The translations under genes were made by a program, and so were the position numbers. The notes beneath the pieces were generated by a model. The model made no database searches. It saw only the letters and a list, made by a program, of their open reading frames with translations, and was not told the origin of the DNA. From Planctomycetota bacterium (GTDB lineage Bacteria; Planctomycetota; UBA1135; GCA-002686595), in assembly GCA_023150475.1 (NCBI GenBank), contig JAKLKU010000001.1:354638-418637 (forward strand): DNA of 64,000 bases. Direction: 5' to 3'. Positions 8,884 through 17,878 of this stretch are shown here, piece by piece; within the stretch, counting starts at the first letter, position 1; each line of letters begins with the position of its first letter.

Positions 8884-9747
8884 CTACTCGCCGGGCAGGC
8901 CGCCGAGGGCCCCCTCGCAGCGGCCGGAAAGCGTGAACACCTGCACCCGTTCCGCCGACCGGTCGATCACCGCCACGCGAGTCGCCAGCTCGGTCTTGCC
9001 TCGCTCGGCGACGACGTCGGTCGGCTCGACCAGCTCGCCCGGGCCCTCGCCCGCGAGCGCGAGCCGCCGTTCGACTCTCCCCGCGCGGTCGACGAGCACC
9101 AGCGCACTCGCGTCGCCGCCGCAAGCGACGAGCATTCGGCCGTCGTCGAGCGGCGCCAGAGCGACCGGCTCGAGCACTCCCCCGCGCGCGCCGGGGATCT
9201 TGAACTGGAACTCGAAGCCGCCACGTCGGAACACCTGCACTCGGCGAGCGTGGGCTTCGCAAACGTAGACCCGCTGTTCGTCGCGCGCGATGCGCGAGAT
9301 CCCGTGGAAGTTCGCCTGCGGATCACCTTCGGAGCGCAAGCTCGCCACGCAACGACCGTTGTCGTCGAAGAGCTGCGCAGCGTGCTTGCGCCAACCGCCG
9401 CTCGCCACCCAACACTCGAGTCGACCGTCGTGTTCTTCGACATCGACGTCCACCAGTCGGCCGAAGCTCCCCGGCGCGTCGCCGCTCGCGGCCTCGCGCC
9501 AGGCGACGAGTTCACGACCGAAGAGCGTGAAGCGGCGTATCGCGAGCGCCGCGGCGTCGGCGATCCAGATTTGTCGGTCGGGATCGACGGCGATGCCCGC
9601 GAGTTCGACCTGGGTCCGTCCAGGTCCGCGAAACGAGAAGCCGTCGGAGAGCGGCTGGCCGTCGAGATCGTACGGCCGGACGTGCGCCGCGCCGTCGTGG
9701 CGACCGACGTAGAGCACACCGTGGCGCAGTGCGAGTGTTCCGTACAC
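8884..9747 (-). CDS. NHL/six-bladed beta-propeller protein
   Basis: A 287-residue protein made of repeated blades such as VELAGIAVDPDRQIWIADA, RIARDEQRVYVCEAHARRVQVF and PTDVV...VAVIDRSAERVQVFT, the usual form of NHL-type propellers. No signal peptide is evident, so a cytoplasmic or adaptor role is likely. The start is a GTG directly after the stop codon of the metallophosphoesterase gene (TAG then GTG, no spacer), so the two genes are almost certainly cotranscribed and translated by re-initiation. The exact function is unknown. Confidence 0.7.
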   Translation of the reverse strand: MYGTLALRHGVLYVGRHDGAAHVRPYDLDGQPLSDGFSFRGPGRTQVELAGIAVDPDRQIWIADAAALAIRRFTLFGRELVAWREAASGDAPGSFGRLVDVDVEEHDGRLECWVASGGWRKHAAQLFDDNGRCVASLRSEGDPQANFHGISRIARDEQRVYVCEAHARRVQVFRRGGFEFQFKIPGARGGVLEPVALAPLDDGRMLVACGGDASALVLVDRAGRVERRLALAGEGPGELVEPTDVVAERGKTELATRVAVIDRSAERVQVFTLSGRCEGALGGLPGE

Positions 9748-10644
9748 CTACGCCGCCCTCTCGAGCCGCACGACGACGAGCTCCGTCGGCGCGCCGATGC
9801 GCACCGGGAATCCGATGACGCCGAGCCCGCGGCTGACGAGCAGCGTCGTCGCACCGAGCTCCAGTCGTAGCCCCGGATGAGGTGGTCCCGCGCGTCGCAC
9901 GAACGGCAGGTCGAGCTGGGTCCCGTGCGTGTGCCCGGAGAGCACGAGACCGACGCCCGCGCGTGCGAGCACCGGCGCTCCGCGAGGGTTGTGACACAGC
10001 GCGATTTCCGGCTCGCCCGGCGCCAGGCCGTCCCGAGCCGCGCGCAAGTCGAGCGACTTGCTCTCCTCGAGATCCTCGACGCCGACCAATCCGATCGCTC
10101 CGCGTTCGTCGGCGATGCGCACGCCTTGGTTCGAGAGGAAACGCACTCCGACTTCCGCGTAGCTCGCGACGATCCGCGCTTCGGCGCGGTCGCGGTAGTC
10201 GTGGTTGCCGAACACGGCGAACACGCCGTGCCGCGCAGCGAGCCGCGCGAGATCCGCGCGCACCAAGAGCGCTTCGGTCCAGTGGCGCGTGATGAAATCG
10301 CCCGTGACGACGACCAAGTCGGGGCGCAGTCGGTTCGTGTGCTCGACGACCGCCGCGAGATCCCCGTCGCGCAGGAACGTGCCGGCGTGCAGGTCGGAAA
10401 GTTGCACGATAGTGAAGCCGCTGAGCGCCGGCGCGAGTCGCTCGAGCCGCACGCTCTCCTCTCGGACGACGAACTTGCCCGCCGCGAGGTGCCGGCGTCG
10501 ATAGAGCGCACGCCCACCCATCCAGGCCATCGCACGTTCGACCGACCTCACGAGCCCACGCCGCCAGACACTGTGTCGGCGCGGCGCGACGCGTAGTTCC
10601 GGCGAAGCGTCGGCGACGGGGGGCATGGGCGAATGGACGAGCAT
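9748..10644 (-). CDS. Calcineurin-like metallophosphoesterase
   Basis: A roughly 300-residue dinuclear-metal phosphoesterase. All family motifs are present in order: QLSDLHAGTF, VVTGDFI, VFGNHDYRD, LCHNPRG and LSGHTHGTQ. It resembles the YaeI/YkuE group, which acts on phospholipid or UDP-sugar pyrophosphate substrates, often at the membrane. Here an Arg-rich, weakly hydrophobic N-terminus (residues ~25-45) precedes the domain. Possible starts are GTG 10680, ATG 10644 and ATG 10626; none has a clear Shine-Dalgarno, and the middle one is given. It is the first gene of a pair with the propeller gene. One arm of an inverted repeat lies immediately upstream. Confidence 0.85.
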   Translation of the reverse strand: MLVHSPMPPVADASPELRVAPRRHSVWRRGLVRSVERAMAWMGGRALYRRRHLAAGKFVVREESVRLERLAPALSGFTIVQLSDLHAGTFLRDGDLAAVVEHTNRLRPDLVVVTGDFITRHWTEALLVRADLARLAARHGVFAVFGNHDYRDRAEARIVASYAEVGVRFLSNQGVRIADERGAIGLVGVEDLEESKSLDLRAARDGLAPGEPEIALCHNPRGAPVLARAGVGLVLSGHTHGTQLDLPFVRRAGPPHPGLRLELGATTLLVSRGLGVIGFPVRIGAPTELVVVRLERAA

Positions 10645-10680
10645 CCTAGCTCGTGGCCACGACCGGCGAAGCCCGCGCAC

Positions 10681-10764
10681 GATACTGCCACTCGTCGTTG
10701 CGCAGGAAATCTCGAGACGGGTGCAACCGGCGCGGCGAATGCGCGTCCTTTCAGGAAGCCCCGC
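10681..10764 (+). repeat. Left arm of an ~84-bp imperfect inverted repeat
   Basis: The sequence (gatactgcc...cgtcgttgcgcaggaaatc...tgcaaccgg...ttcaggaagccccgc) recurs in reverse complement at 11169-11252. Blocks of up to ~20 bases are identical, separated by variable spacers. The pattern of conserved blocks with variable joins suggests an old mobile or REP-like element. It lies just upstream of the metallophosphoesterase gene. Confidence 0.85.
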
Positions 10765-11168
10765 TTCGTCGCCGCGGTCGTCTCGGTACGCAATCGCGAG
10801 CGGAACGCGTCGGGGCCCCGCAGCTCCGGCCGCGCCGGCGGCGCGGGAAGCTTCAGAGGCCGACTCGCGGAATCGGTTCAGGCAATCGTCGCCGCGACCA
10901 CCTCGAGAGAGCGCGCAAGGGCGTCGCGGCTGCGGCCGCCGGGAGGTCGGCGCGTGGTCGCCGAAACGGGTTCCGTGAACGGCAAAGCGCGCGACACAGC
11001 CCTACCCGCTGGATCCGCGCTGGATCCGCGCTGGATCGGCGCTGGATTGCCGCGGGACTGCGGCGGGACTGCCGCAGGATCGGCCGCAGCGACGCCGGTC
11101 GCCGCTCGCGCAACGCCGCACGGGGCCGCAGGGCGTGTCGTGCGGCGAAACGCCGCTGCGAAGAGACC
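10765..11168. other. Sequence between the inverted-repeat arms
   Basis: About 400 bases with no gene that I can support. It includes a run of degenerate 12-base direct repeats (ctggatccgcg-like, about 11008-11085). It could be the interior of a non-autonomous element. Confidence 0.5.
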
Positions 11169-11252
11169 GCGGGGCTTCCTGAATGGACTGTGCTCGACCG
11201 CTCCGGTTGCAGGCCCTTCGCGATTTCCTGCGCAACGACGCGGGGCAGTATC
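11169..11252 (-). repeat. Right arm of the inverted repeat
   Basis: Reverse complement of the left arm at 10681-10764. It begins directly after the stop codon of the anti-sigma-like gene (11253). On the minus strand it would be the 3' untranslated region of that gene. Confidence 0.85.
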
Positions 11253-12041
11253 TCAGCGCGGCGGCGGCACGAGCTCGACCGACTGTCCCGGCTCGAGCGT
11301 GCGCGAGCCCGTGCTGTCGGTCAGTTCGATCCGCGCCGTCTCGCTCGCGAGCTCCGCGCGATCCTTGCCGACGGTCAGCGTCGCCTTGCCGCCGAGGGTG
11401 TCGATCGCTCCGAACGAGCCGCGCAGCGAGCATGGGCCGTCGATCGCGAGGTGGCCGATCTCGAGCCGGAAACGCAGATCACGCGGCTCCTCGACCAAGA
11501 GTCGCGAGCCGCCGTACAGCTCGAGACGAGTTCCTTCGCTTTCGAGCGCGAGGCGCGCGTCGGGTTCGGTCTCGAGCCACTCTCCGCGTTCGAGTTCGCG
11601 CGGGGCTTCCGTGTCGAAGTCACGCCCCGCCGTCGTCGCGCGGCCCTCGAGCAGTCGACCGTGGACCTTGCGCGCGGTGCCGTCCTCCGTGAACAGCACG
11701 GCGAACGCCGCCACCAGCGCGAACGGCAGGATCACGGCGCGGAAGCGTTTGAGCTTCGAGAACCGGTGCGTCTCGAGCGGCACGTCGAGCGGACCACGCT
11801 CGGCGCGCAATTCGCGGAGCAACCGCTGTTCGCGCCCGATGCGAGCGGTGAGCAAGAGACTGTCGCGATAGAAGCCGTTGCAGGTTTCGCAGCGCTCGAG
11901 GTGCGCACGCAACGCGCGGTCGTCGGACAGAGGCCGGTCGCCGTCCAGGAATCCACGGATGCGCTCGCGCGCTTTCTCGCACGCCGGGTTCGCGCCAGGT
12001 TGGGGCGCGCGCTGCGGAGGGTTCTTCTCGCCTTGGATCAT
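11253..12041 (-). CDS. Membrane anti-sigma factor-like protein with FecR-like domain
   Basis: A 262-residue protein. Residues ~20-60 form a zinc-finger anti-sigma domain (ACEKARERIRGFLDG, then RAHLERCETC: the HxxxCxxC pattern). One transmembrane segment follows (AVILPFALVAAFAVLF, about residues 105-120). The periplasmic part reads like a FecR domain (LERGEWLETEPDARLALES, LYGGSRLLVEEP, RTLEPGQSVELVPP). Such proteins hold an ECF sigma factor until a signal arrives, but no sigma gene is adjacent. It lies 121 bases downstream of gltX on the same strand and may be cotranscribed with it. The partner sigma factor must be elsewhere. Confidence 0.75.
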   Translation of the reverse strand: MIQGEKNPPQRAPQPGANPACEKARERIRGFLDGDRPLSDDRALRAHLERCETCNGFYRDSLLLTARIGREQRLLRELRAERGPLDVPLETHRFSKLKRFRAVILPFALVAAFAVLFTEDGTARKVHGRLLEGRATTAGRDFDTEAPRELERGEWLETEPDARLALESEGTRLELYGGSRLLVEEPRDLRFRLEIGHLAIDGPCSLRGSFGAIDTLGGKATLTVGKDRAELASETARIELTDSTGSRTLEPGQSVELVPPPR

Positions 12042-12162
12042 CGACCGCGATCGAGTTCGTCGGCGGCTGGATCGGGCGAACGCCGGGTTTCCTTGAGTCC
12101 GACGAGCCCGCGCGCGACGGACGCGAGACGAGCCGGCGCAGGCCTCTCCGCGCCCGCCCGCG

Positions 12163-13638
12163 CTACGCCGAGAGCCGCTCTGCTCCGCGGCGAATGCGCG
12201 CGCGAACTCGCTCGGTCCCGAGCAATTCCATGATCTCGAAGAGGTCGGGCCCCCCAGCCTGGCCGGTCAGCGCGCAGCGCAACGGCTGGAAGAGCCCCGG
12301 GATCTTGAGCCCGCGCGCAGCGATCCACGCTTTCGTCTCGTCGCGCAGCTCGGTCGGGCGCTTGCCGGCAGCGAGCCGTTCATCGAGCCACGTCGCATAC
12401 GCACGCAGCGTCTCGACGCCGGTCGCGTGCTTCTTCGCGTTCTTCTCCGCTTCGCCGTCCCAGGCGAAGTCGTGGTCGGGCGCGAAGAGGTACGCGATGC
12501 GCGGCGGGAGTTCGCCGTACGTGCGCACGCGCTCCTGTTCGCCGCGCGCGACGGCGAGCCACCAATCGCGGCGCGCGACGAGTTCGGCGGACGTCGCGAG
12601 CCCTGCCGCGACCACGAACGGTTCGCAATGCGCCGCGAACTCCTCGAGCGGCTCCTTGCGGATGTACTCGCCGGCGAGCCACTGGAACTTGTCGATGTCG
12701 AAGATCGCGCCGGCCTTCGACACGTCCTTGATGTCGAAGTTCGCGACCAACTCGCCGACCGAGAAGATCTCGGTCGTGCCGTTCAACGCCCAGCCCTGCA
12801 GGCAGAGGAAGTTGACGATCGCGTCCTTCGGATAGCCCTTGTCGCGGTAGTCCTGCAAAGCCGTGTCGCCGGTGCGCTTCGAGAGCTTCTTGCCGTCCGT
12901 GCCGAGCATCAACGGCAAGTGCCCGAACTCCGGGATCGGTTTCCCGAACGCCCGGTAGAGCAACACCTGTTTCGGCGTGTTCACCAAGTGCTCCTCGCCG
13001 CGGAACACGTGCGTGATGCCCATGTCGATGTCGTCGCAGACGACGACGAAGTTGTAGGTCGGCGTGCCGTCGGAGCGCACCATCACCCAGTCGTCGACTT
13101 CCTTGTTCTGGAAGACGACGTCGCCGCGCACGTGGTCGAGGAAGCGCGTCTCGCCCGCCGGCACAGCGAAGCGCAACACGTACTTCTCGCCGGCAGCGAC
13201 GCGTCGTTCGACCTCGTCCTTCGCGAGCTTGCGGCAGAGCCCGTCGTATTCGGGCTTCAAGTGCTGCTTCGACTGGGCCTCGCGCAAGGCCTCGAGGCGT
13301 TCCGCCGAGCAGAAGCAGCGATAGGCCCAACCGTCGGCGAAGAGCTTCGTCGCGAGCTCCTTGTGCCGCGCCGCGCGCTCGGTCTGGCGGTACGGAGCGC
13401 ACGGCCCGCCGATGTCGGGACCTTCGTCCCACTGGATGCCGAGCCAGTGCAAGCCCTCGAGGATCGCGCGCTCGTACTCGGCGGTCGAACGCTCTTCGTC
13501 GGTGTCCTCGATCCGCAGGAGGAACTTGCCGCCGTTGCGGCGCGCATAAGCCCAATTGAAGAGCGCGGTGCGCGCGCCACCGACGTGCAATTTGCCGGTC
13601 GGGCTCGGAGCGAAGCGGACGCGGATGTTGGACGACAC
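12163..13638 (-). CDS. gltX: Glutamyl-tRNA synthetase
   Basis: A 491-residue class I synthetase that charges tRNA-Glu (or both Glu and Gln tRNAs if non-discriminating; sequence reading cannot decide). The N-terminus reads RFAPSPTGKLHVGGART with the HIGH-type motif HVGG, followed by LRIEDTDEER. The KMSKS equivalent is KKLSKRTGD. The C-terminal anticodon-binding region is complete (ALTGQAGGPDLFEIMELLG). GTG at 13638 with AGAGG eight bases upstream fits the family N-terminus; a longer reading to 13839 adds only low-complexity residues. It is divergent from the deaminase gene. Confidence 0.96.
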   Translation of the reverse strand: MSSNIRVRFAPSPTGKLHVGGARTALFNWAYARRNGGKFLLRIEDTDEERSTAEYERAILEGLHWLGIQWDEGPDIGGPCAPYRQTERAARHKELATKLFADGWAYRCFCSAERLEALREAQSKQHLKPEYDGLCRKLAKDEVERRVAAGEKYVLRFAVPAGETRFLDHVRGDVVFQNKEVDDWVMVRSDGTPTYNFVVVCDDIDMGITHVFRGEEHLVNTPKQVLLYRAFGKPIPEFGHLPLMLGTDGKKLSKRTGDTALQDYRDKGYPKDAIVNFLCLQGWALNGTTEIFSVGELVANFDIKDVSKAGAIFDIDKFQWLAGEYIRKEPLEEFAAHCEPFVVAAGLATSAELVARRDWWLAVARGEQERVRTYGELPPRIAYLFAPDHDFAWDGEAEKNAKKHATGVETLRAYATWLDERLAAGKRPTELRDETKAWIAARGLKIPGLFQPLRCALTGQAGGPDLFEIMELLGTERVRARIRRGAERLSA

Positions 13639-13933
13639 GGGGAACCTCTCGACGGATGGACGCGGCGGAACGAGGGGCGAGGAGGATACGGGTGCAGCCG
13701 ATCGCGAACAACCGCGGCGAGGCGTCCACCGCATCGTCGGCGCCGAGCGCGGGAGCCGCACGCCCGGGGCCGCGACCGCGCGCGACGACGGCCTGGGCCA
13801 TCGCTCCGGGACACCGTCGCGCACGACCGCCCCACGCAACCGCGTGGTGCGCGCGGCGTCACGCGAGCGGCGTCGCTCGAGCGACGCGAACGGCGGCGTC
13901 GAACCCTGGGCTCGAACGAGCTACGCTCCGGCC

Positions 13934-15049
13934 ATGTCGAAGCATCGCTCGAACGGTCGCGGGGCGCTCTCCCGCGAGATCCTGCAACGCGTCCCCAAGG
14001 TCCTGCTGCACGAGCACCTCGACGGCGGCTTGCGGCCGACCACCGTGCTCGCGCTCGCGCGCGATGCGAACTACGAAGGTCTGCCCGAGAGCGATCCGGA
14101 GAAACTCGGCGAGTGGTTCCATTTGGGCGCCGCGCGCGGCGAACTCGGGCTCTATCTCGAAGGCTTCCGTCACACGATCGCCGTGATGCAGACGTCCGCG
14201 GCGCTCGAACGCGTCGCATACGAGTTCATCGAGGACATGGCGAAGGACGGCGTGATCTACGCGGAGGTCCGCTTCGCGCCGCACTACCACACGCAGAAGG
14301 GCCTCGGGCTCGACGCCGTGATGCGTGCCGTGCTGAAGGGCCTGAAACGCGGCGCCAAGGACTTCGACGTCGGCTTCGGCCTGATCGTGTGCGCGATGCG
14401 CAACGAGCCCGAAGCGCTCTCGATGAAGATGGCGGAGCTCGCCGTCACCTACCGCAACGAAGGCTGCGTCGGATTCGACCTCGCGGGCGAGGAGGCCGGC
14501 AACCCGGCGGGCGAACACCAACGCGCGTTCGAGTTCGCGAAACGCGAAAACTTCGCGATCACGATCCACGCGGGCGAGAGCTTCGGTCCGAAGAGCATCT
14601 GGCAAGCGCTGCACTTCTGCGGCGCGCACCGGATCGGCCACGGCACGCGCCTCGTCGAGGACATCGTCAGCTACCAAGGCAAGGTCATCAAACTCGAGCC
14701 GCTCGCGCAGTACGTGCTCGACCACCGCATCCCGCTCGAGATCTGCCTCTCGTCGAACGTGCACACCGGCGCGTGCGAGTCGCTCGCGCAACACCCGTTC
14801 CCGATCTTCTTGCGCCAAGGCTTCCGCGTGACGCTCAACACCGACAACCGGCTGATGAGCCGCACGTCGATGACCGACGAGTACGCCATCGCCGTCGAAA
14901 CGTTCGGCGTCGGGCTCGCCGACCTCGAGAAGATCTCGATCAACGGCATGAAGTCGGCGTTCGCGCACTACGACTACCGCGTGAAGACGATTTTCGAGCG
15001 CATCAAGCCGGGCTTCGCGAAGCTGCGGGCCGAACTCGCTGCGTCCTGA
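13934..15049 (+). CDS. Adenosine deaminase
   Basis: A 371-residue metal-dependent deaminase that converts adenosine to inosine in purine salvage. The TIM-barrel metal motifs are present: LLHEHLDGGLRP (HxH), IHAGESFG (His and catalytic Glu), RIGHGTRL (His) and LNTDNRLMS (metal Asp). The Asp-Asn form of the last motif, instead of Asp-Asp, is shared by many bacterial homologues. ATG at 13934 was chosen because the family N-terminus begins there. Seventeen bases separate it from the esterase gene, so the two are likely cotranscribed. Confidence 0.92.
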   Translation: MSKHRSNGRGALSREILQRVPKVLLHEHLDGGLRPTTVLALARDANYEGLPESDPEKLGEWFHLGAARGELGLYLEGFRHTIAVMQTSAALERVAYEFIEDMAKDGVIYAEVRFAPHYHTQKGLGLDAVMRAVLKGLKRGAKDFDVGFGLIVCAMRNEPEALSMKMAELAVTYRNEGCVGFDLAGEEAGNPAGEHQRAFEFAKRENFAITIHAGESFGPKSIWQALHFCGAHRIGHGTRLVEDIVSYQGKVIKLEPLAQYVLDHRIPLEICLSSNVHTGACESLAQHPFPIFLRQGFRVTLNTDNRLMSRTSMTDEYAIAVETFGVGLADLEKISINGMKSAFAHYDYRVKTIFERIKPGFAKLRAELAAS

Positions 15050-15066
15050 GCCGACGGGACCACGGG

Positions 15067-16092
15067 ATGAGCTCGAACGGCCACGTCTACGGCACGCGCG
15101 CCTTCGCGGGCCGCGTCGAGCTGCGCACGTTCGCGAGCGCATGCCTCGCCGCGAACCGCGTCGGTGATCCGCACGAACGCGAAGTGCCGGTCTACCTGCC
15201 GCCCGGTTGGGACTCGGGCGCGAAGTGGCCGGTGCTCTTCGTGCTCGCGGGCTTCACCGGTCGCGGGCAACGCTTCCTCGACGTCGGCGATCCGTGGAAA
15301 CCCGGGCTCGTGCTCCAGTACGACCGGCGCGTCGCGGCGGGCGAGTTGCCGCCGGCGATCCTGGTGCTCCCCGACTGCTTCACGGAAGTCGGCGGCAGCC
15401 AGTACGTGAACTCGTCGCTGCTCGGCCGGTACGAAGACTACGTCGCCGACGAGCTCGTGCCGTTCGTCGACGCGACCTACCCGACGCTCGCCGGCGCGCG
15501 CGCGGTCGTCGGCAAGAGCTCCGGCGGCTTCGGCGCGCTGCACTTTGCCATGCGCCGGCCCAGCCTCTTCCGCGCCGCGGCGTCGATCAGCGGCGACTGC
15601 GGCTTCGAGTTCTGTCAGTGGCCGACGTTCGAAGGGCTCCTGCGGACCTTGCGCAAGCACGGCGGAGACCCGTGGAGGTTCCTCGATGCGTTCAAGGCGA
15701 AACCGTCGCCCTCGACCGACGAGTTCGAGACGCTGAACGCCATCGCGATGAGCGCGTGTTACTCGCCGAATCCACAGAGCCCGTTCGGCTTCGACTTGCC
15801 GATCGACGTCGAGACCGGCGCGCGCCGCGAGGACGTCTGGCGACGCTGGCGCGAGTTCGATCCGCTCTTCGCGTGCGAGCGCTACGCCGAGAACTTGAAG
15901 CGGCTCGCGTACCTGCACGTCGAGTGCGGCCTCGACGACGAGTTCAACATGCAGTGGCCGCTGCGCCAGATGGTCGCGAAGCTGCGCGCGCTCGGCGTGC
16001 CGGTCGTGCACGAGGAGCACGACGGCTCGCACCGCAATCTCGACCACCGCTACATGGCGCTCTTCCCGAAACTCGTGCGGGCGCTCGAGTGA
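15067..16092 (+). CDS. Putative esterase (Fes/S-formylglutathione hydrolase-like, PF00756 type)
   Basis: A 341-residue alpha/beta-hydrolase without a signal peptide. It has the esterase-family pattern of YLPPGWDSG...WPVLFVLAGF near the N-terminus and the nucleophile elbow VGKSSGGFGALH (Ser near residue 144). A C-terminal EEHDGSHRNLDHRY gives the likely catalytic His. The substrate is unknown; relatives hydrolyse acyl esters of sugars, siderophores or glutathione. It follows the deaminase gene by 17 bases with ATG at 15067, and converges on an unrelated minus-strand gene. Confidence 0.8.
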   Translation: MSSNGHVYGTRAFAGRVELRTFASACLAANRVGDPHEREVPVYLPPGWDSGAKWPVLFVLAGFTGRGQRFLDVGDPWKPGLVLQYDRRVAAGELPPAILVLPDCFTEVGGSQYVNSSLLGRYEDYVADELVPFVDATYPTLAGARAVVGKSSGGFGALHFAMRRPSLFRAAASISGDCGFEFCQWPTFEGLLRTLRKHGGDPWRFLDAFKAKPSPSTDEFETLNAIAMSACYSPNPQSPFGFDLPIDVETGARREDVWRRWREFDPLFACERYAENLKRLAYLHVECGLDDEFNMQWPLRQMVAKLRALGVPVVHEEHDGSHRNLDHRYMALFPKLVRALE

Positions 16093-16112
16093 CGTCGCCG
16101 CGCGTGCGTCCG

Positions 16113-17825
16113 CTACAAGCCGGCGAACCGCAGCGTCTCATCGTTCGTTCCGGCCATGAGTTCGATCTCGCGCGGCTCCACTTGGAGCGCTCGAGCGCCG
16201 ACGAAACTCACTCGGATTCTGCGACTGGGAGTCGCAACGAACGACCAGCCACCGTCCACACACTCGGCGAGGTGAACCGTGCCGAGTTGCAGTCCGACGC
16301 CCAACTCAGCCTCCGCGTCCGACGAATTGACGAGCGCGGAATTCGCGGCCCGCTCAGCGAGCGCAGTGTCATCGCAGTATGACCAAAGGACCTGCCCCAA
16401 CGCGTGGGGTTCAGCAACCGGCGAGCCACTCGCGGTCACAGGCCAGAGGCGCACCTCGGCCAACGGAGTGACGTCGAATCGAACCTGTGCCACAGCACCT
16501 GCTTCCACGTGTACGTGCTTCTCGATCCCGACCGGCTGCAGCACGGCGCGGTATTCGCCGGTTCGCAAGCCGTCGAATCGTTGGACGTGGGAGCTGGCAG
16601 CACCAACTGGCCAGCGCTTGACCGAGTCTCGCGGCTCGTCGAAGCGACCCAAGCCGACGCCGACACGAACGGGACGCAGTTCGAGCGTGACCTGCCCAAG
16701 TTGCTGCGCGACGGTCGCCGGGAGTTCGACTTCGATCTCGACGGCACCGCTCGCAATCGCGGCCGATCGCGCGAGGTCGGCCTCCGTCACGACGACTTCC
16801 GAGTGCGTGCCCAACGCGACAGTTCTCTCGAAAAGGACCGGGCCTCGACCGATGCGCGTCGTCGGCGAAATCACGATCGTAGCTTCCGCTTCGTTCACGA
16901 TCTCGACGCTTCGTTCGTCCGGCGGCCGCAGCCGTTCCAGCGCAACCGCGCGACCACTCGCGAACTCGATCTCGATCAAGTAGGTCTGCGTCGAACGAGC
17001 CGCACCTTCGAGCCGCAGTCGAAGCGAGCGCTGTGGTTCGAGCGTGGCGACGTACCAGCCAGGCGCATCGACTCCGTCCAACCGCCCATCCCGGAACCCA
17101 GCGGAGGACAATGTGACTGAGCCGTGCTTGGGCGGTGACGGCAGGACCACGGGGACGTTCGCATACTCCAGGACCCAGGCCGCGGGTGGGTCGCTCGCGA
17201 TGACTTCCGTGATCGTCCGGTCCCGCTCCTTGCGCACAGTGAGCGTCGACGACGTCGTGACGCTGCTGCCATCGTGGCCGGAGGTCGGCCGAATCGTCGC
17301 GCGATCGATACGTCTCCCAGACGATCCGTCGCGGACGTCGACGACGTAGGCGTCCTCGCAGCGGAGCCAGACGTCCGGGGCCGATTCGCTCGACGAAACT
17401 GCCGTGGGACTCGAAGGAACGAGTCGGCCGTGCTCTCCATCGGCATCCACGAGGACGTACCGACCCGCCGGAAACTGGCCGGCCCAGCGGCCGTCGCCGC
17501 TGGCACAAGTAACGAGCACGCCGTCACTCGAACGCCAGGTCAACGAGACCGTTCGCGGCGGGTTCCCGCGAGCGCAGAAGCAATGAAGTTCGCCGCGCGC
17601 GTCGAACCAAGACACATCGCCGGCGGCTTCACGCCGAGTCGACTCGATGCCCAGCATCGGGGCGCCCTCGATACTCAGAGCGTCCTCGCGCGGCCGCGCC
17701 TCTGATGCCTGGTTCGTCGAGCCCGGACGGTCCGCGTGACTTGTCCACCGACGAGTCAAGTAAAACGTCCCGATCACAAGAACGAGCGCAGTGACGATAG
17801 CCGTCCAGATTCGCATCGAGTTCAT
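16113..17825 (-). CDS. Membrane-anchored extracytoplasmic protein of unknown function
   Basis: A 570-residue protein I do not recognise. A single N-terminal membrane segment (IWTAIVTALVLVIGTFYLT, residues ~6-24) is followed by a long, beta-rich, Thr/Val-rich exported region with no catalytic motif that I can see. Pieces such as RDGSSGRRIDRATI and APGWYVATLEPQRSLRLRL recall carboxypeptidase-regulatory or Ig-like folds. ATG at 17825 is chosen because the membrane segment starts directly after it; upstream frame is unrelated. It lies 53 bases after a small secreted Cys-rich gene on the same strand, so the two probably form an operon. Confidence 0.65.
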   Translation of the reverse strand: MNSMRIWTAIVTALVLVIGTFYLTRRWTSHADRPGSTNQASEARPREDALSIEGAPMLGIESTRREAAGDVSWFDARGELHCFCARGNPPRTVSLTWRSSDGVLVTCASGDGRWAGQFPAGRYVLVDADGEHGRLVPSSPTAVSSSESAPDVWLRCEDAYVVDVRDGSSGRRIDRATIRPTSGHDGSSVTTSSTLTVRKERDRTITEVIASDPPAAWVLEYANVPVVLPSPPKHGSVTLSSAGFRDGRLDGVDAPGWYVATLEPQRSLRLRLEGAARSTQTYLIEIEFASGRAVALERLRPPDERSVEIVNEAEATIVISPTTRIGRGPVLFERTVALGTHSEVVVTEADLARSAAIASGAVEIEVELPATVAQQLGQVTLELRPVRVGVGLGRFDEPRDSVKRWPVGAASSHVQRFDGLRTGEYRAVLQPVGIEKHVHVEAGAVAQVRFDVTPLAEVRLWPVTASGSPVAEPHALGQVLWSYCDDTALAERAANSALVNSSDAEAELGVGLQLGTVHLAECVDGGWSFVATPSRRIRVSFVGARALQVEPREIELMAGTNDETLRFAGL

Positions 17826-17878
17826 TCCGCAACGTGCGTCGCGCCTCGGGAGCGTAGAGTAGCGCGGCCGACGACTGG

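Noticed and set aside
12427..15066. Plus-strand frame fused in front of the esterase, crossing gltX and the deaminase
   Set aside because: Only the part from ATG 15067 has family sequence. The rest is antisense to gltX or out of frame with the deaminase.
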